Assembly: GCA_030430075.1 (NCBI GenBank)
Contig: JAUIGN010000001.1
Location: 372,001-436,000, forward strand
Origin: a bacterium
GTDB lineage: Bacteria > Planctomycetota > Planctomycetia > Pirellulales > Pirellulaceae
DNA length: 64,000 bases
Reading direction: 5' to 3'
The first letter of the stretch is position 1, and every line of letters starts with the position of its first letter. Under the pieces are notes generated by a model that did no database searches, had not been told where the DNA came from, and saw only the letters and a program-made list of their open reading frames with translations. Positions 29,626-43,832 of the stretch are shown piece by piece. The position numbers were made by a program, and so were the translations under genes.

Positions 29626-31725
29626 TCACGGTCCTGCCTTCTCAGTTCGCCGCCGAGACACCGCGTAGTCCTGGAAGCCCTGTTGCGTCGTTGCTGAAGC
29701 GGCCGCCAGGATCGGCACCAGTCGATCCGAGAAGATGCTGGTGCCGGCCTGGTGAAGTTGGTGGGCGGCGTGCCGAGCGACCGCTCGATCGTAGCCCACC
29801 AGGCTGGCGATCAGCGCGGCAGGCTCACCCTTCGACTGGGCAAACAGGCGCCGCGCGTAGAATTCCGCCGGGGTACGGAGGCCATCGCCGTCCGCGTCCA
29901 GCCAGATCGCACCGCTACAACCGATCACGCGTGGCTGCCAGGCGGGCGAGTCAGGTTGGTAGGGCTTGGCGGTCCGCCAGTGCAGGCCATCAACGCCCGG
30001 CCCGCTGGCGATCGCCACCAGGTGCACGTCATGGTCAGGCCGTTGAATCGACCAGCGTGCCGACCACAGCAACCCGGTCGGCAGCTCTTCCGCACGGTCC
30101 GCGGGGATCCGCTCCGTACGGATTGGCTGGCCGTTGGCAAACAAAGTTACCGAGTCCGCTGACACCCAATCCGGTCCCCGCACGTCAATCTGCACATCGA
30201 CCGTTTCGGCGTGGCCCAGCCGAGCCAGTTCCCCGCTGGCGTACTTTCCGTTGACGGTCATCTCCGCCAGCAATCCGTAGCTGACCATGACCCGTCCCCG
30301 CAGGAAGCTCTGCGTCGCTTGCTCGACGTCGATCTTTCCTGGGTCAACATCGTTGCAGCGGATGTAGGTACGTCCTTGTCCGGCAAAGTGCCGCGCCACG
30401 TCGTGTGAGTCACTGCTCCCGACCGGCGTGACGTGGTAGCCCCGATTGAGAAGCGCCATCCAATCGTGAAACAACTGCATGACGTCCGTCTGAGTCGCGC
30501 CGGAATTGATCACCTCCATCCCGTTGAATCCCATTTCCCATCCCTCGACATTCTCCCCGACGGCATCCAGGAAGAGCCGAGCACCAAAGGGGCGTGTCCC
30601 GCCGTGCAGATCGCGAGCGTGGTTCAAAATGGCGATCTTGACCCCCGGCGTAGCGAAGATATTCGCCAACGTGACGCCCCACGTGTCGGATCGGTGATCT
30701 GGAACGGGTGCGTCGGCGCTGACCGGGAAAATGTTGAAATGGCCCGTTCGGGTCGTGACTTCGTTGCCGATCACGGGTGTCATCAAGTGGCGTACGTTCG
30801 CCGCGTCGGCAAACGGCCGTTGATCGACGTGCCGATTGTGATCCGTGGCGATCGGCAACTCGATGCACTCGCCGACGAGCGTGATCATTCGCTCCTGCAC
30901 GGTCGCATCACCGTGCCCTGAATGGGTTCTGGTGTGGAGGTGAGGGTCGCAAGCGACATAGCCTCGCGTGTCAACTTGACGCTCAATCTCCAGCGCGACG
31001 CGCAGATCCTTGCCAGGCACGACCTGAATCTCTTTCCTGGCCAACGAATACTCGAACCCGCGGCCGGCCAGGATGGTAAAGCGACCGGCGGGCAAGCCAA
31101 ACTGGGCATCGCCGGTGGACGTGTAAACCACTCCGGGCCGCACGGCGAGATGGCCGTTCGATGTGGCATTCACCGATTGCAGCGCTCCCCGATCGTTGAG
31201 AATGGTGATGCGGGCGGGCGAAGCTGCACCGTCTTCCCGGTCGATTACGGCGACCCGCACGACGGCGGCCTCCCGCACCACCTCAACCGGGCGACGATCC
31301 AAGACCACTTCACCGACGCGGACATCGTCCACGATGCTTCGTCGTCGCACATCCTGTTCGACTCGCAGGCGGTTCTTCCCGTCGACCAGCGTGCCGGCCG
31401 GCACTTCGAAGTAGACAACCATGTCGTTCTCGTCCACGCGGAGCGTGCCGAGTTGCCGGTCGTTGATGAAAACACGCCAGTCTTGCTTGACATCCTGTTG
31501 CCGCAGACGCAACGACGCGGGCGTCAGATTGGCCCTCGATTCGAATTCCGCATCAATGCCGGCCTGCTGGGGACGTTCCGGAAATTCGTCCCACTCGCGG
31601 GCTCCATCGATCCGCAGGTGCACCATGGGGCGGACCAGCACCGTCTCGTCCGCCGCGCCCATGGCCAGCGGCAGCAAGACGCTTGCGGTCCAGCCCCACC
31701 AGCCAGAGTTGATAACCTGTCTCAT
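29626..31725 (-). CDS. Secreted PHP-domain metallohydrolase (CehA/McbA-like)
   Basis: 699 residues from the ATG at 31725, preceded by GGGAG. Signal peptide about 1-25 (GWWGWTASVLLPLAMGA). Residues about 30-290 are beta-rich and may bind carbohydrate or substrate. The PHP domain starts near 300 with CDPHLHTRTHSGHGD, then IATDHNRHVD, ILNHARDLHGG and VGSSDSHDVARH, the expected set of metal-binding His/Asp. Proteins of this kind are phosphoesterases or related hydrolases; the substrate is unknown. The start 70 codons upstream in the same frame is unlikely because it lacks protein character. Confidence 0.92.
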   Translation of the reverse strand: MRQVINSGWWGWTASVLLPLAMGAADETVLVRPMVHLRIDGAREWDEFPERPQQAGIDAEFESRANLTPASLRLRQQDVKQDWRVFINDRQLGTLRVDENDMVVYFEVPAGTLVDGKNRLRVEQDVRRRSIVDDVRVGEVVLDRRPVEVVREAAVVRVAVIDREDGAASPARITILNDRGALQSVNATSNGHLAVRPGVVYTSTGDAQFGLPAGRFTILAGRGFEYSLARKEIQVVPGKDLRVALEIERQVDTRGYVACDPHLHTRTHSGHGDATVQERMITLVGECIELPIATDHNRHVDQRPFADAANVRHLMTPVIGNEVTTRTGHFNIFPVSADAPVPDHRSDTWGVTLANIFATPGVKIAILNHARDLHGGTRPFGARLFLDAVGENVEGWEMGFNGMEVINSGATQTDVMQLFHDWMALLNRGYHVTPVGSSDSHDVARHFAGQGRTYIRCNDVDPGKIDVEQATQSFLRGRVMVSYGLLAEMTVNGKYASGELARLGHAETVDVQIDVRGPDWVSADSVTLFANGQPIRTERIPADRAEELPTGLLWSARWSIQRPDHDVHLVAIASGPGVDGLHWRTAKPYQPDSPAWQPRVIGCSGAIWLDADGDGLRTPAEFYARRLFAQSKGEPAALIASLVGYDRAVARHAAHQLHQAGTSIFSDRLVPILAAASATTQQGFQDYAVSRRRTEKAGP

Positions 31726-32118
31726 GCTTGGCTCCCTTCCGTCTGGACGTTGCCCATTTGGCGGCCGTAATCGGATTCCGCTTCCCTCACCGCGCGCCGC
31801 CTGACGGACGACGCGGTAATCGGGCAGCGCGGCCGCGCTGCCCGGCGTTGATACCGTAAGCGATCGCCGCACGTCAACCATTGGCCCCCCGGGCGGCGGC
31901 CTGCCGGCGCATCCGGCGTCCCGGGGAACGCACATGCTGCCGGCCTCAGGTCGCCAGGCGGAAGGTCATTTCTGTCGAATTGCTGTTGGGGTCGCTGACG
32001 CGTGCTTCAAGAACCACTATCCTGACTTGCTGGGCTGGGACCGCCGGCACTCGCCGCCCATCAGGAATTCGCCCCAGCCATGCCGCTCAGTCCGCGTACA
32101 TTCCTAGAAGGAGTCGAA
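31726..32118. other. Divergent region between PHP and DUF1080 genes
   Basis: 393 bases that should hold both promoters. No repeat or clear operator was seen. Confidence 0.5.
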
Positions 32119-32934
32119 ATGATGTCCGTATTGCGTAGCTGCCGTTGCCGCCAGGCCGCCTTCTGCGGCCTGCTGGTATGGAGTTCCTGCCTGGCGGTCG
32201 CGGCCCATGCCCAGGATAACGAAGTGGTGGTGCGGGGTGCCGCGGGTAAGGAGGACGATGCAGACAAGCCTGCCGTTGTCGAAGGTGCGGCTGTCGCCGG
32301 CGAGACAAAGTCGCTCTTCAACGGCAAGACGCTGGACGGCTGGATCCAGCGCGGCGGTAAAGCAGCCTACCGTGTCCAGCGCGGCGCCATCGTGGGTCAT
32401 TCCGTGCCCCGAACGCCCAACAGTTTTCTCTGCACGGAAGGTACGTTTGGAGATTTCATTCTCGAGTACGAATACAAGTGCGACGACGCACTGAATTCGG
32501 GCGTTCAATTTCGGAGCCAGGTCTTCGACAAGCCGACGACCGTCGACGTCAACGGCCGGTCCAAGGTGATCAGTGGCGGCCGAGTCCACGGTTACCAGGT
32601 AGAAATCGATCCGAACAAGCCCGATCGCATGTGGAGCGGAGGGATCTACGACGAGGGCCGCCGCGGATGGCTCTACCCTGGAGCCGCTGGTGGTGATGCG
32701 GCAGCCTTCACCTCGCAAGGCAAGAAGCTCTACAAGCCGCGCGACTGGAACCAGGTTCGTGTGGAGTGCCGCGGCAAGCGGATTCGCACCTGGCTGAATG
32801 GCGAATTGCGTGCGGACTTTGAAGACTCCCTCACGCCGGAGGGCTTCATTGCCTTGCAGGTTCACGGAGTGGGTGACCGCGAGCGGCCCCTGTACGTGCG
32901 ATGGCGCAAGCTGAGAATCACCGAACTGAAATAG
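32119..32934 (+). CDS. DUF1080 (3-keto-disaccharide hydrolase-like) secreted protein
   Basis: 271 residues from the ATG at 32119 with AGAAGGAG upstream; the next codon is also ATG. Signal peptide ends near AAHAQ. The single domain has the DUF1080 pattern: SLFNGKTLDGWIQRGG, FGDFILEYEYKCDDALNSGV, GYQVEID, GGIYDEGRRGWLY and the final NGELRADFED with YVRWRKLRI. Such concanavalin-like domains are often in planctomycete glycan degradation, and some are 3-keto-glycoside hydrolases. Substrate here unknown. Confidence 0.93.
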   Translation: MMSVLRSCRCRQAAFCGLLVWSSCLAVAAHAQDNEVVVRGAAGKEDDADKPAVVEGAAVAGETKSLFNGKTLDGWIQRGGKAAYRVQRGAIVGHSVPRTPNSFLCTEGTFGDFILEYEYKCDDALNSGVQFRSQVFDKPTTVDVNGRSKVISGGRVHGYQVEIDPNKPDRMWSGGIYDEGRRGWLYPGAAGGDAAAFTSQGKKLYKPRDWNQVRVECRGKRIRTWLNGELRADFEDSLTPEGFIALQVHGVGDRERPLYVRWRKLRITELK

Positions 32935-33099
32935 GCGGCCGACAAGAAACTTTGCCGCCCGCCGCGTCGTCTTAAGGTAATAGCGTGCGCCGGCTTTCCG
33001 CCGCGCGGGCCGTCGCGGCCTGATCCGCGCTGCCGGTTGGCCGCTAACCTGGGGCATTAACGTCGCGGGCACTTTTCTGACACGTACAAGGACAGTTTG

Positions 33100-36000
33100 A
33101 TGAAGGTCCAACTTGCATCGCTTTCGATTCTCCTCGCCGCTTCGGTCGCTGTGGCCTGGGTCGGTCCGCGAGAAAGCCAGTGGAAGGAAGTGGATGAAGC
33201 GATGAAGAAAGGTCTCCCCAGAACGGCCATTGAAAAACTGACCCCGATCATTGATGCAGCGCTCGAGGAAGAGGCTTACGCGGAGGCGATCAAAGCGATC
33301 GGCCAGAAGATTGCCCTCGAAGCCAACATCGAAGGCGACCGTCCGGAAGAACGAGTGATCCGCCTGGAGGCCGAATTGGAGCGTTCTCCGGCGGCCATGA
33401 AGCCGATGCTGGAGGCGTTGCTGGCCAACTGGTACTGGCATTACTTCCAACAGAATCGCTGGCGATTCATGGAACGCACGCAGACTGCGGCCCCTCCCGG
33501 CGACGACCTCACGACGTGGGACCCGCCGCGGATCTTCGCGGAAATTGATGTGCACTTCCAGGCCGCCCTGGCCGCCGGCGAAACGCTCAAACAGATCCCG
33601 ATCGGCGACTATGACGACCTGTTGGAAAAAGGAAATTCACCCGACACCTACCGCCCCACGCTGTACGACTTCGTGGCTCACGAAGCGATCGCCTTCTATG
33701 CCTCCGGCGAGCAGGCAGCAGCACGGGCGGAAGACGCCTTCGACCTGTCGGCGGCCAGCCCCATCTTTGGCACGGTCAAGGAGTTCGTGGCCTGGCAGCC
33801 GGAGAGCTCGGACGAGACCTCCCAAACGCTACGGGCGATTCGGATTTTTCAGGAGTTGCTCCGCTTTCATGCGAATGACGACGACCCGGCGGCCCGCCTG
33901 GATGCCGACCTGCTGCGGTTGGAATTCGGGAACAACCGGGCCTTCGGCACCGAAAAAGACGCCCGCTACCTGGCCGCCCTGCAGCGGTTCGCGGCCGAAC
34001 ACGAGGATCATGAGATTTCGGCGAGGGCGATTCACCACCAGGCGCAGATCGCGCACGACCGGGGTGATTGGGTCGAAGCCCGCAATCTCGCCAGGCAGGG
34101 ACTGCGGCGATTTGAACAGAGCGTCGGGGGGCGACGCTGTTTCAACCTGATTCGCCGAATCGAAGCCAAGTCGTCGCAGGTTACGACCGAGCGGGTATGG
34201 AACGAGCCGACGCCGACGATCGACGTCCACTATCGCAACGTCGCCGAAATTCACTTTCGCATCGTGCCGTTCGACTTCGAAGCCTACGCGACCTCGATGC
34301 GCGGCAGCCCCGAGAGTTTGAATCGCGAGCAACGGGCGGCCTTGCTCAAGCAAACTCCGGCACTTGCCTGGTCGGCTGCGCTGCCGGCCACCGAGGATTT
34401 TCAAGAGCGGACGGAGCGGCTGGTCGCCCCGCGCGAACTCAAACCAGGATCGTATTTTCTCATCGCCAGCCACAATCGAGCCTTCGACGACAACGACAAC
34501 CTCGTCAGCTTCGCCGAATTCTGGGTCAGCGACCTGGCACTGGTGATCCGCACCGAACAGGGTGCCGAAACGCTGGAAGGATTTGTCCTGCACGCGGTCA
34601 CTGGTGAACCCCTGGCAGGAGCCACCGTCCGCGCCTGGTACCGCACGAACTCGCGAAAACTGGGCCGGGTAGCACCCGTCCGTACCGACCGGAATGGCCT
34701 TTTCCGCTTCCGTGTCCCCGACCGATCTTCCGTCCTGATTCACGCGGCTCACCAAGGCCACGCGCTGTCGACGGCCAACTACGTCTACGCGCATCGATTT
34801 GGCATGTCCGCTGACCCGTCTGAGCAGTCATTCTTCTTCACCGATCGGGCCATCTACCGGCCGGGACAAACGGTCCACTACAAGGGCATCAGTGTCTCCG
34901 TCAACCGGGCCCGCGACGACTACGGTGTGCTCGGCAACCGCCGCCTGACCGTCGTGTTCAGTGACGTCAACGGGCGTGAAATCGAACGCCGGGTGCACCG
35001 CACAAATGACTATGGCAGCTTTTCCGGCAGCTTCACGGCACCTCGCAGCGGCCTGACCGGAGAGATGATGATTCGGGTTGACGGAGAACCGAGCGGCGGC
35101 ACGCAGGTGCGTGTCGAAGAGTACAAGCGGCCCAAGTTTCAGGTCGAACTGGCTGCCCCCGAGGCAGCTGCCCGGCTGCGGGATGAGGTACACCTGGAAG
35201 GCACGGCCACGGCCTACACCGGGGCGGCGGTCGGCGGCGCCCAGGTTACTTGGCGCGTCATCCGCGACGTACGTTACCCGGACTGGTGGATGTGGCGTTG
35301 TTGGTGGATGCCGCCACTGCCCACGGCCGGCCAGGAGATTGCCCATGGGGTCACAACCACGGGCCCGGACGGACGCTTCAATATCACGTTTATTGCCCAA
35401 CCGGACGTGACGGTCGACGAGGCGAGTGAACCGACCTTTCGCTTTCAGGTCCATGCCGACGTCACCGACGTGACGGGCGAGACGCGGACCGATCAGCAAT
35501 CCATTCAGGTCGGTTACACGGCATTGGCCGCGACGCTGACCGCTTCCGCCGGCCAGCGGATCGACGATGCCGAGCCGGCCGGCGGCGAAGCAGAACCCAC
35601 CACCGCCGCGGAATGGCTGGTCGATCACCGCCACGTAAAACTGGCCATTCGCACCGCGTCACTGGACGGTGAAGGACAAGCGGCTGCTGGCATGTTGAAG
35701 GTGTTTCGAGTGCAGCAGCCGGAGAAGGTCCACCGGGCGGCACTCCCCGGCCGCCGCTACCGCAGCTACCGACCCGACGAGGTGCCTCCGGCCGATCCTG
35801 CCAATCCGAATTCCTGGCCGCTCGGCGAAGTCGTCCTCCAACAAGAATTTTCGACCGATGCCACAGGCAACGGGACCGTTGCCGCGGAACTGGCGGCAGG
35901 CATGTACCGGGCCAAGCTGGAAACTCAGGACCGGTTTGGAAAGACCGTCACCGCCGAACTCCCCTTGCGGGTCCTCGACCTGGACGCGCGGCAGTTCGGT

Positions 36001-39000
36001 CTGAAGATCCCGAACCATCTGTCGGCACCCCGCTGGTCGGTCGAACCGGGTGAGGAGTTTCGCTGCTTGTGGGGCAGCGGCTACGAGCAAGTACGGGCGT
36101 TTGTGGAAATTGAACATCGCAACAAGGTGGTCCGCAGCTTCTGGACCGAGCCGCAGACGAGCCAGGTGATGATCAAACGGAACGTCACCGAAGCGATGCG
36201 GGGCGGATTCACGGTGCGGGTCACCATGGTCCGAGAAAACCGTGCTTACCTGGAGCAACGGCATGTCGATGTTCCCTGGAGCAACAAGCAACTGTCGCTG
36301 AAATGGGAACACTTCGTCTCCAAGCTTGCGCCGGCAGAGCAGGAGACGTGGACGCTGGTCGTCGAGGGCCCCGACGCCCGCCAGGCTGCCGCCGAACTGG
36401 TCGCCGGACTCTACGACGCATCGCTGGACGCGTTCACGCCGCACCACTGGATGAGCCAATTCTCGGTCTTCCGCCGGGAGAGCTCGCGGCTCCGGTCGCA
36501 GTTCGAGAATCATCAGCAACAATTCCGTCGCATCCTGGCGACGTGGCGCGTGGACCAGCGAGATGGTTCCCTGACCTATCGGCACCTGCCTGAGGAGATT
36601 CAGGCCAGCTGGTTCGGCTCTGGCATGCGTCGCGGCCGAGGTTTGGGGATGGCAATGCCGGCGTCCCGCGGATTGATAATGGAAGGCGCGCCGGCGGCAG
36701 CGGCCTTCGCCGCGGATGCGGCGCCGGCCGGGGGCGCAGGCGGGGAAGCCGATTTCTTCGTGGAAGGAGCGGAAGGAGCATTCGGCGGAAATGCTGAAGG
36801 CGAAGCCGGCGGATCGGGGCCCGACTTGAGTCACGTGGCGGCGCGGAAGAACCTGCAGGAGACCGCCTTCTTTTTCCCCCATCTGCTGGCCGGCGAAGAC
36901 GGGACAGTGCGTCTGCAGTTCACCATGCCGGAAGCACTGACCGAATGGAAGTTCCAGGCCTTCGCCCACGACAACCAGTTGCGTGGCGGCCTGTTGACCG
37001 ACGAGGTCGTGACGTCGAAGGATCTGATGGTCGAACCGAATCCACCCCGGTTTCTCCGCGAAGGGGATTCGGTGGAGTTCACGGTGAAGGTCAGCAACCA
37101 GTCGCCAACCCGCCAGACCGGTCAGGTTCGACTGACCTTCGCGGATGCCGTTACCGGGCAGACCGCCGATGCGGCGCTGGAGAATGCCGACCGGGACCGG
37201 GCCTTCGACATCGCCGCCGGCGAATCGCTGGCCCTCTCCTGGCGGATCGACGTCGCGGACGATTTGAATCTGTTGACCTACAAGGCGGTCGGTGCCTCGG
37301 AACGGCTTTCGGACGGCGAGGAGGGTTTCCTCCCGGTACTCTCGCGTCGGGTGCTGGTGACGGAATCGCTCCCCTTGCCGATTCGCGGCGCGGAGACCAG
37401 GGAATTCGAATTCGCTCGACTTCGCGCGTCGGCGGAGTCCGATTCGCTACAGCACCAGTCGCTCACCGTGCAGATGGTTTCGAATCCTTCCTGGTATGCC
37501 GTGATGGCGCTTCCTTACTTGATGGAGTTTCCTCATGAATGCTCCGAACAGACGTTCAATCGGTTGTATGCGAACACGCTGGCCCGTCATCTTGCCGAGT
37601 CCGATCCGCGGATTCGCACTGTCTTCGACGTCTGGAAGCAAGTCGGTGGCGACACGCTGGACAGCCCGCTGGAAAAGAACGAAGAACTGAAGGCCGTCCT
37701 CCTGGAAGAGACTCCCTGGGTGCGGGACGCAGGCCGGGAGAGCGAGGCCCGCCGGCGGGTCGGTGTCCTCTTCGATGCCAACCGGCTCCAGGAAGAAACC
37801 CGACGGTTGACCACCCGCTTGGCCGACCAGCAGCACGAAGACGGAGCCTGGCCTTGGTTCCCCGGCGGACCGGCGAACGACTACATCACACTCTATATCA
37901 CGACCGGCTTCGGCCGCCTGCGGCATCTGGGTGTGGAACTGGATATGGCGTCTGCCGTGAAGTCGCTGCGCCGCCTGGACGACTGGGCAACCCGCCGACA
38001 TCGGCGGATCGTGAAGGATGGCAAGCCGGAAGAGAATCACCTCACGACGGACATGGCGTTGTACCTGTATGGCCGCAGCTTTTTTCTCGATGATCAACCG
38101 GTCGACAAGGCTCACCAAGAGGCGTTTACGTACTGGCAGGGTCAGGCCCGCACCTACTGGCTGAAGCTCGCCCACCGGCAATCGCAGGCCCACCTGGCGG
38201 TGGCCCTGAAGCGGCTGGGGGACTTGCCCACCGCTCGCGAAATCATGAATTCGCTCAAGGAACGTTCCGTCAACGACGAGGAACTGGGGATGTTCTGGCG
38301 CGACGCCGAACGCTCTTGGTGGTGGTACCGGGCACCGATCGAGACCCAGGCGATGATGATCGAAGCATTTGACGAAGTCATGCAGGATGCGGCGTCGGTT
38401 GAGGCCTGCAAGGTCTGGCTGCTCAAGCAGAAGCAGACGCAAGATTGGAAGACCACGAAGGCGACCGCCGACGCAGTCTACAGCTTGCTCCTTCGCGGCA
38501 GTGATCTACTCGCTTCCAATGCATTGGTCGAAGTCACGCTCGGCCAACAAACGATCGAACCGGCACGTACAGAAGCGGGAACCGGTTTCTACGAGGAACG
38601 TTTTGCCGCCGCCGAAGTCAAACCCGATCAGGCAGCGATCACCGTCAAGAAGGTGAACGACGGGGTCGCCTGGGGAAGTGTCCATTGGCAATACCTGGAG
38701 GACATCGGCAAAGTCACACCCCACCAAGGGACCCCGCTTCAATTGACGAAGCAGCTCTACGTCAAACGCCACTCGAAGCAAGGCCCACGGTTGGAACCGG
38801 TCGACAAACCGGTGGAGGTGGGCGACGAACTGGTCGTGCGGGTCGTGCTGCGAACGGATCGCGATATGGAGTACGTTCACCTGAAAGATCACCGAGGCAG
38901 CGGCACGGAGCCGGTCAACGTCCTTTCGCGCTACCGGCAGCAAGACGGGCTCTACTACTACGAATCGACACGGGACACCGCCAGTCACTTCTTCATCGAC

Positions 39001-39147
39001 TACCTGCCTGCAGGCACGTACGTGTTCGAGTACTCCGTCCGCGTTCAACTGCGGGGCCGGTACCAGACCGGCTTTGCCACCATTCAGTCGATGTATGCGC
39101 CTGAGTTCAATGGTCATTCAGAGAGTCTCGAACTGACCGTCGAATGA
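33100..39147 (+). CDS. Large secreted alpha-2-macroglobulin with thioester motif
   Basis: 2015 residues with a signal peptide (SILLAASVAVAW). ATG at 33100 with AAGGA upstream; a TTG directly before it is less likely. The N-terminal part is helical. Macroglobulin domains follow (FVLHAVTGEPLAGATVRAW, FFFTDRAIYRPGQTVHYKG). A Gly/Ala-rich segment at about 1180-1245 may be the protease bait. The A2M signature TAFFFPHLL and EALTEWKFQAFAHD precede the thioester CSEQ (Cys1481-Gln1484), then an alpha-alpha-barrel thioester domain. It should trap proteases covalently. In many bacteria such proteins pair with PbpC; no pbpC is adjacent here. Confidence 0.95.
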   Translation: MKVQLASLSILLAASVAVAWVGPRESQWKEVDEAMKKGLPRTAIEKLTPIIDAALEEEAYAEAIKAIGQKIALEANIEGDRPEERVIRLEAELERSPAAMKPMLEALLANWYWHYFQQNRWRFMERTQTAAPPGDDLTTWDPPRIFAEIDVHFQAALAAGETLKQIPIGDYDDLLEKGNSPDTYRPTLYDFVAHEAIAFYASGEQAAARAEDAFDLSAASPIFGTVKEFVAWQPESSDETSQTLRAIRIFQELLRFHANDDDPAARLDADLLRLEFGNNRAFGTEKDARYLAALQRFAAEHEDHEISARAIHHQAQIAHDRGDWVEARNLARQGLRRFEQSVGGRRCFNLIRRIEAKSSQVTTERVWNEPTPTIDVHYRNVAEIHFRIVPFDFEAYATSMRGSPESLNREQRAALLKQTPALAWSAALPATEDFQERTERLVAPRELKPGSYFLIASHNRAFDDNDNLVSFAEFWVSDLALVIRTEQGAETLEGFVLHAVTGEPLAGATVRAWYRTNSRKLGRVAPVRTDRNGLFRFRVPDRSSVLIHAAHQGHALSTANYVYAHRFGMSADPSEQSFFFTDRAIYRPGQTVHYKGISVSVNRARDDYGVLGNRRLTVVFSDVNGREIERRVHRTNDYGSFSGSFTAPRSGLTGEMMIRVDGEPSGGTQVRVEEYKRPKFQVELAAPEAAARLRDEVHLEGTATAYTGAAVGGAQVTWRVIRDVRYPDWWMWRCWWMPPLPTAGQEIAHGVTTTGPDGRFNITFIAQPDVTVDEASEPTFRFQVHADVTDVTGETRTDQQSIQVGYTALAATLTASAGQRIDDAEPAGGEAEPTTAAEWLVDHRHVKLAIRTASLDGEGQAAAGMLKVFRVQQPEKVHRAALPGRRYRSYRPDEVPPADPANPNSWPLGEVVLQQEFSTDATGNGTVAAELAAGMYRAKLETQDRFGKTVTAELPLRVLDLDARQFGLKIPNHLSAPRWSVEPGEEFRCLWGSGYEQVRAFVEIEHRNKVVRSFWTEPQTSQVMIKRNVTEAMRGGFTVRVTMVRENRAYLEQRHVDVPWSNKQLSLKWEHFVSKLAPAEQETWTLVVEGPDARQAAAELVAGLYDASLDAFTPHHWMSQFSVFRRESSRLRSQFENHQQQFRRILATWRVDQRDGSLTYRHLPEEIQASWFGSGMRRGRGLGMAMPASRGLIMEGAPAAAAFAADAAPAGGAGGEADFFVEGAEGAFGGNAEGEAGGSGPDLSHVAARKNLQETAFFFPHLLAGEDGTVRLQFTMPEALTEWKFQAFAHDNQLRGGLLTDEVVTSKDLMVEPNPPRFLREGDSVEFTVKVSNQSPTRQTGQVRLTFADAVTGQTADAALENADRDRAFDIAAGESLALSWRIDVADDLNLLTYKAVGASERLSDGEEGFLPVLSRRVLVTESLPLPIRGAETREFEFARLRASAESDSLQHQSLTVQMVSNPSWYAVMALPYLMEFPHECSEQTFNRLYANTLARHLAESDPRIRTVFDVWKQVGGDTLDSPLEKNEELKAVLLEETPWVRDAGRESEARRRVGVLFDANRLQEETRRLTTRLADQQHEDGAWPWFPGGPANDYITLYITTGFGRLRHLGVELDMASAVKSLRRLDDWATRRHRRIVKDGKPEENHLTTDMALYLYGRSFFLDDQPVDKAHQEAFTYWQGQARTYWLKLAHRQSQAHLAVALKRLGDLPTAREIMNSLKERSVNDEELGMFWRDAERSWWWYRAPIETQAMMIEAFDEVMQDAASVEACKVWLLKQKQTQDWKTTKATADAVYSLLLRGSDLLASNALVEVTLGQQTIEPARTEAGTGFYEERFAAAEVKPDQAAITVKKVNDGVAWGSVHWQYLEDIGKVTPHQGTPLQLTKQLYVKRHSKQGPRLEPVDKPVEVGDELVVRVVLRTDRDMEYVHLKDHRGSGTEPVNVLSRYRQQDGLYYYESTRDTASHFFIDYLPAGTYVFEYSVRVQLRGRYQTGFATIQSMYAPEFNGHSESLELTVE

Positions 39148-43154
<4,007 letters not shown>

Positions 43155-43255
43155 CGCGGCGGGACGTTCAGGCAGTGATTCATGACGCCGTCCGTCCCTT
43201 CCGATGACTTCCGCCGGCGGTTCCGCGCAAACGGCCGCTGCCGCTTGAGAGTGGA

Positions 43256-43279
43256 GCGCCGCGCGCCCCAATGCGGCGC
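43256..43279. other. GC-rich stem-loop after FAAL-AOS
   Basis: GCGCCGC (43256-43262) pairs with GCGGCGC (43273-43279). No T-tract follows, so it is listed as a hairpin rather than a terminator. Confidence 0.35.
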
Positions 43280-43393
43280 CGCGCAGCCGTGAATTAGAAC
43301 AGCGGGATTGATCGATCTTCGCTTGTTACTAGAATGAACGGCTCGCGAACGTCGACCTGTTTTCTCATGATTTATCGAGCTGCGGAGGCTGTC

Positions 43394-43576
43394 TTGCTTA
43401 CCGAATCCGAAGTCGAACGTAGTTTCAGACGGCTGTTTGTCAATCAGGAAGTTTCGGACGCGACCTTCGAGAAGGCAGAATCGCTGATCGACGAATTGCG
43501 TCCGGAAAATCCACTGCGACACCGGCTGACGGTGGAGCTGGACGAGCTGCGTGCGCATCACGCCGGCAGCAAATAG
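43394..43576 (+). CDS. Small acidic hypothetical protein
   Basis: 60 residues from a TTG start. The TTG at 43394 has a strong GGAGG at 43384-43388 with five-base spacing, better than any upstream ATG (43334 or 43367 in the same frame). The product (LTESEVERSFRRLFVNQEV, then LIDELRPENPLRHRL) is predicted all-helical, with no membrane segment. Family not recognised. Confidence 0.55.
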   Translation: MLTESEVERSFRRLFVNQEVSDATFEKAESLIDELRPENPLRHRLTVELDELRAHHAGSK

Positions 43577-43747
43577 TCGTCGGCAGTGGGGGCACTCGAC
43601 AATCGGGCGATTGACCGTTCCACCACCGGTCTGCATTCATTCGCCGCTGCCGGCAACCAGTTATTGGCGAGCTCTCGCCGGTTGGCCACCGTCGCAGCGA
43701 ACAGCCGGTCGGTCCGGTAGGCCTGGATCAGGTTTGGGCTTGACGAT

Positions 43748-43832
43748 GAGTCAAGTCCGAGCGACCAACGGGAGCGGACGATCGTGCCGCGAGCGTCAGC
43801 CCGCTTTTGGTCCGACGCGCATGCCTCGCTAG
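43748..43832 (+). repeat. Repeat family B, copy 3 (85 nt)
   Basis: Starts GAGTCAAGTCCGAGCG and ends CATGCCTCGCTAG. The terminal CGCTAG, read on the minus strand, provides the last Arg codon and the TAG stop of the BBP7 gene. Confidence 0.88.

Noticed and set aside
43256..43279. Intrinsic terminator after FAAL-AOS
   Set aside because: The stem is good but there is no T-tract on either strand.
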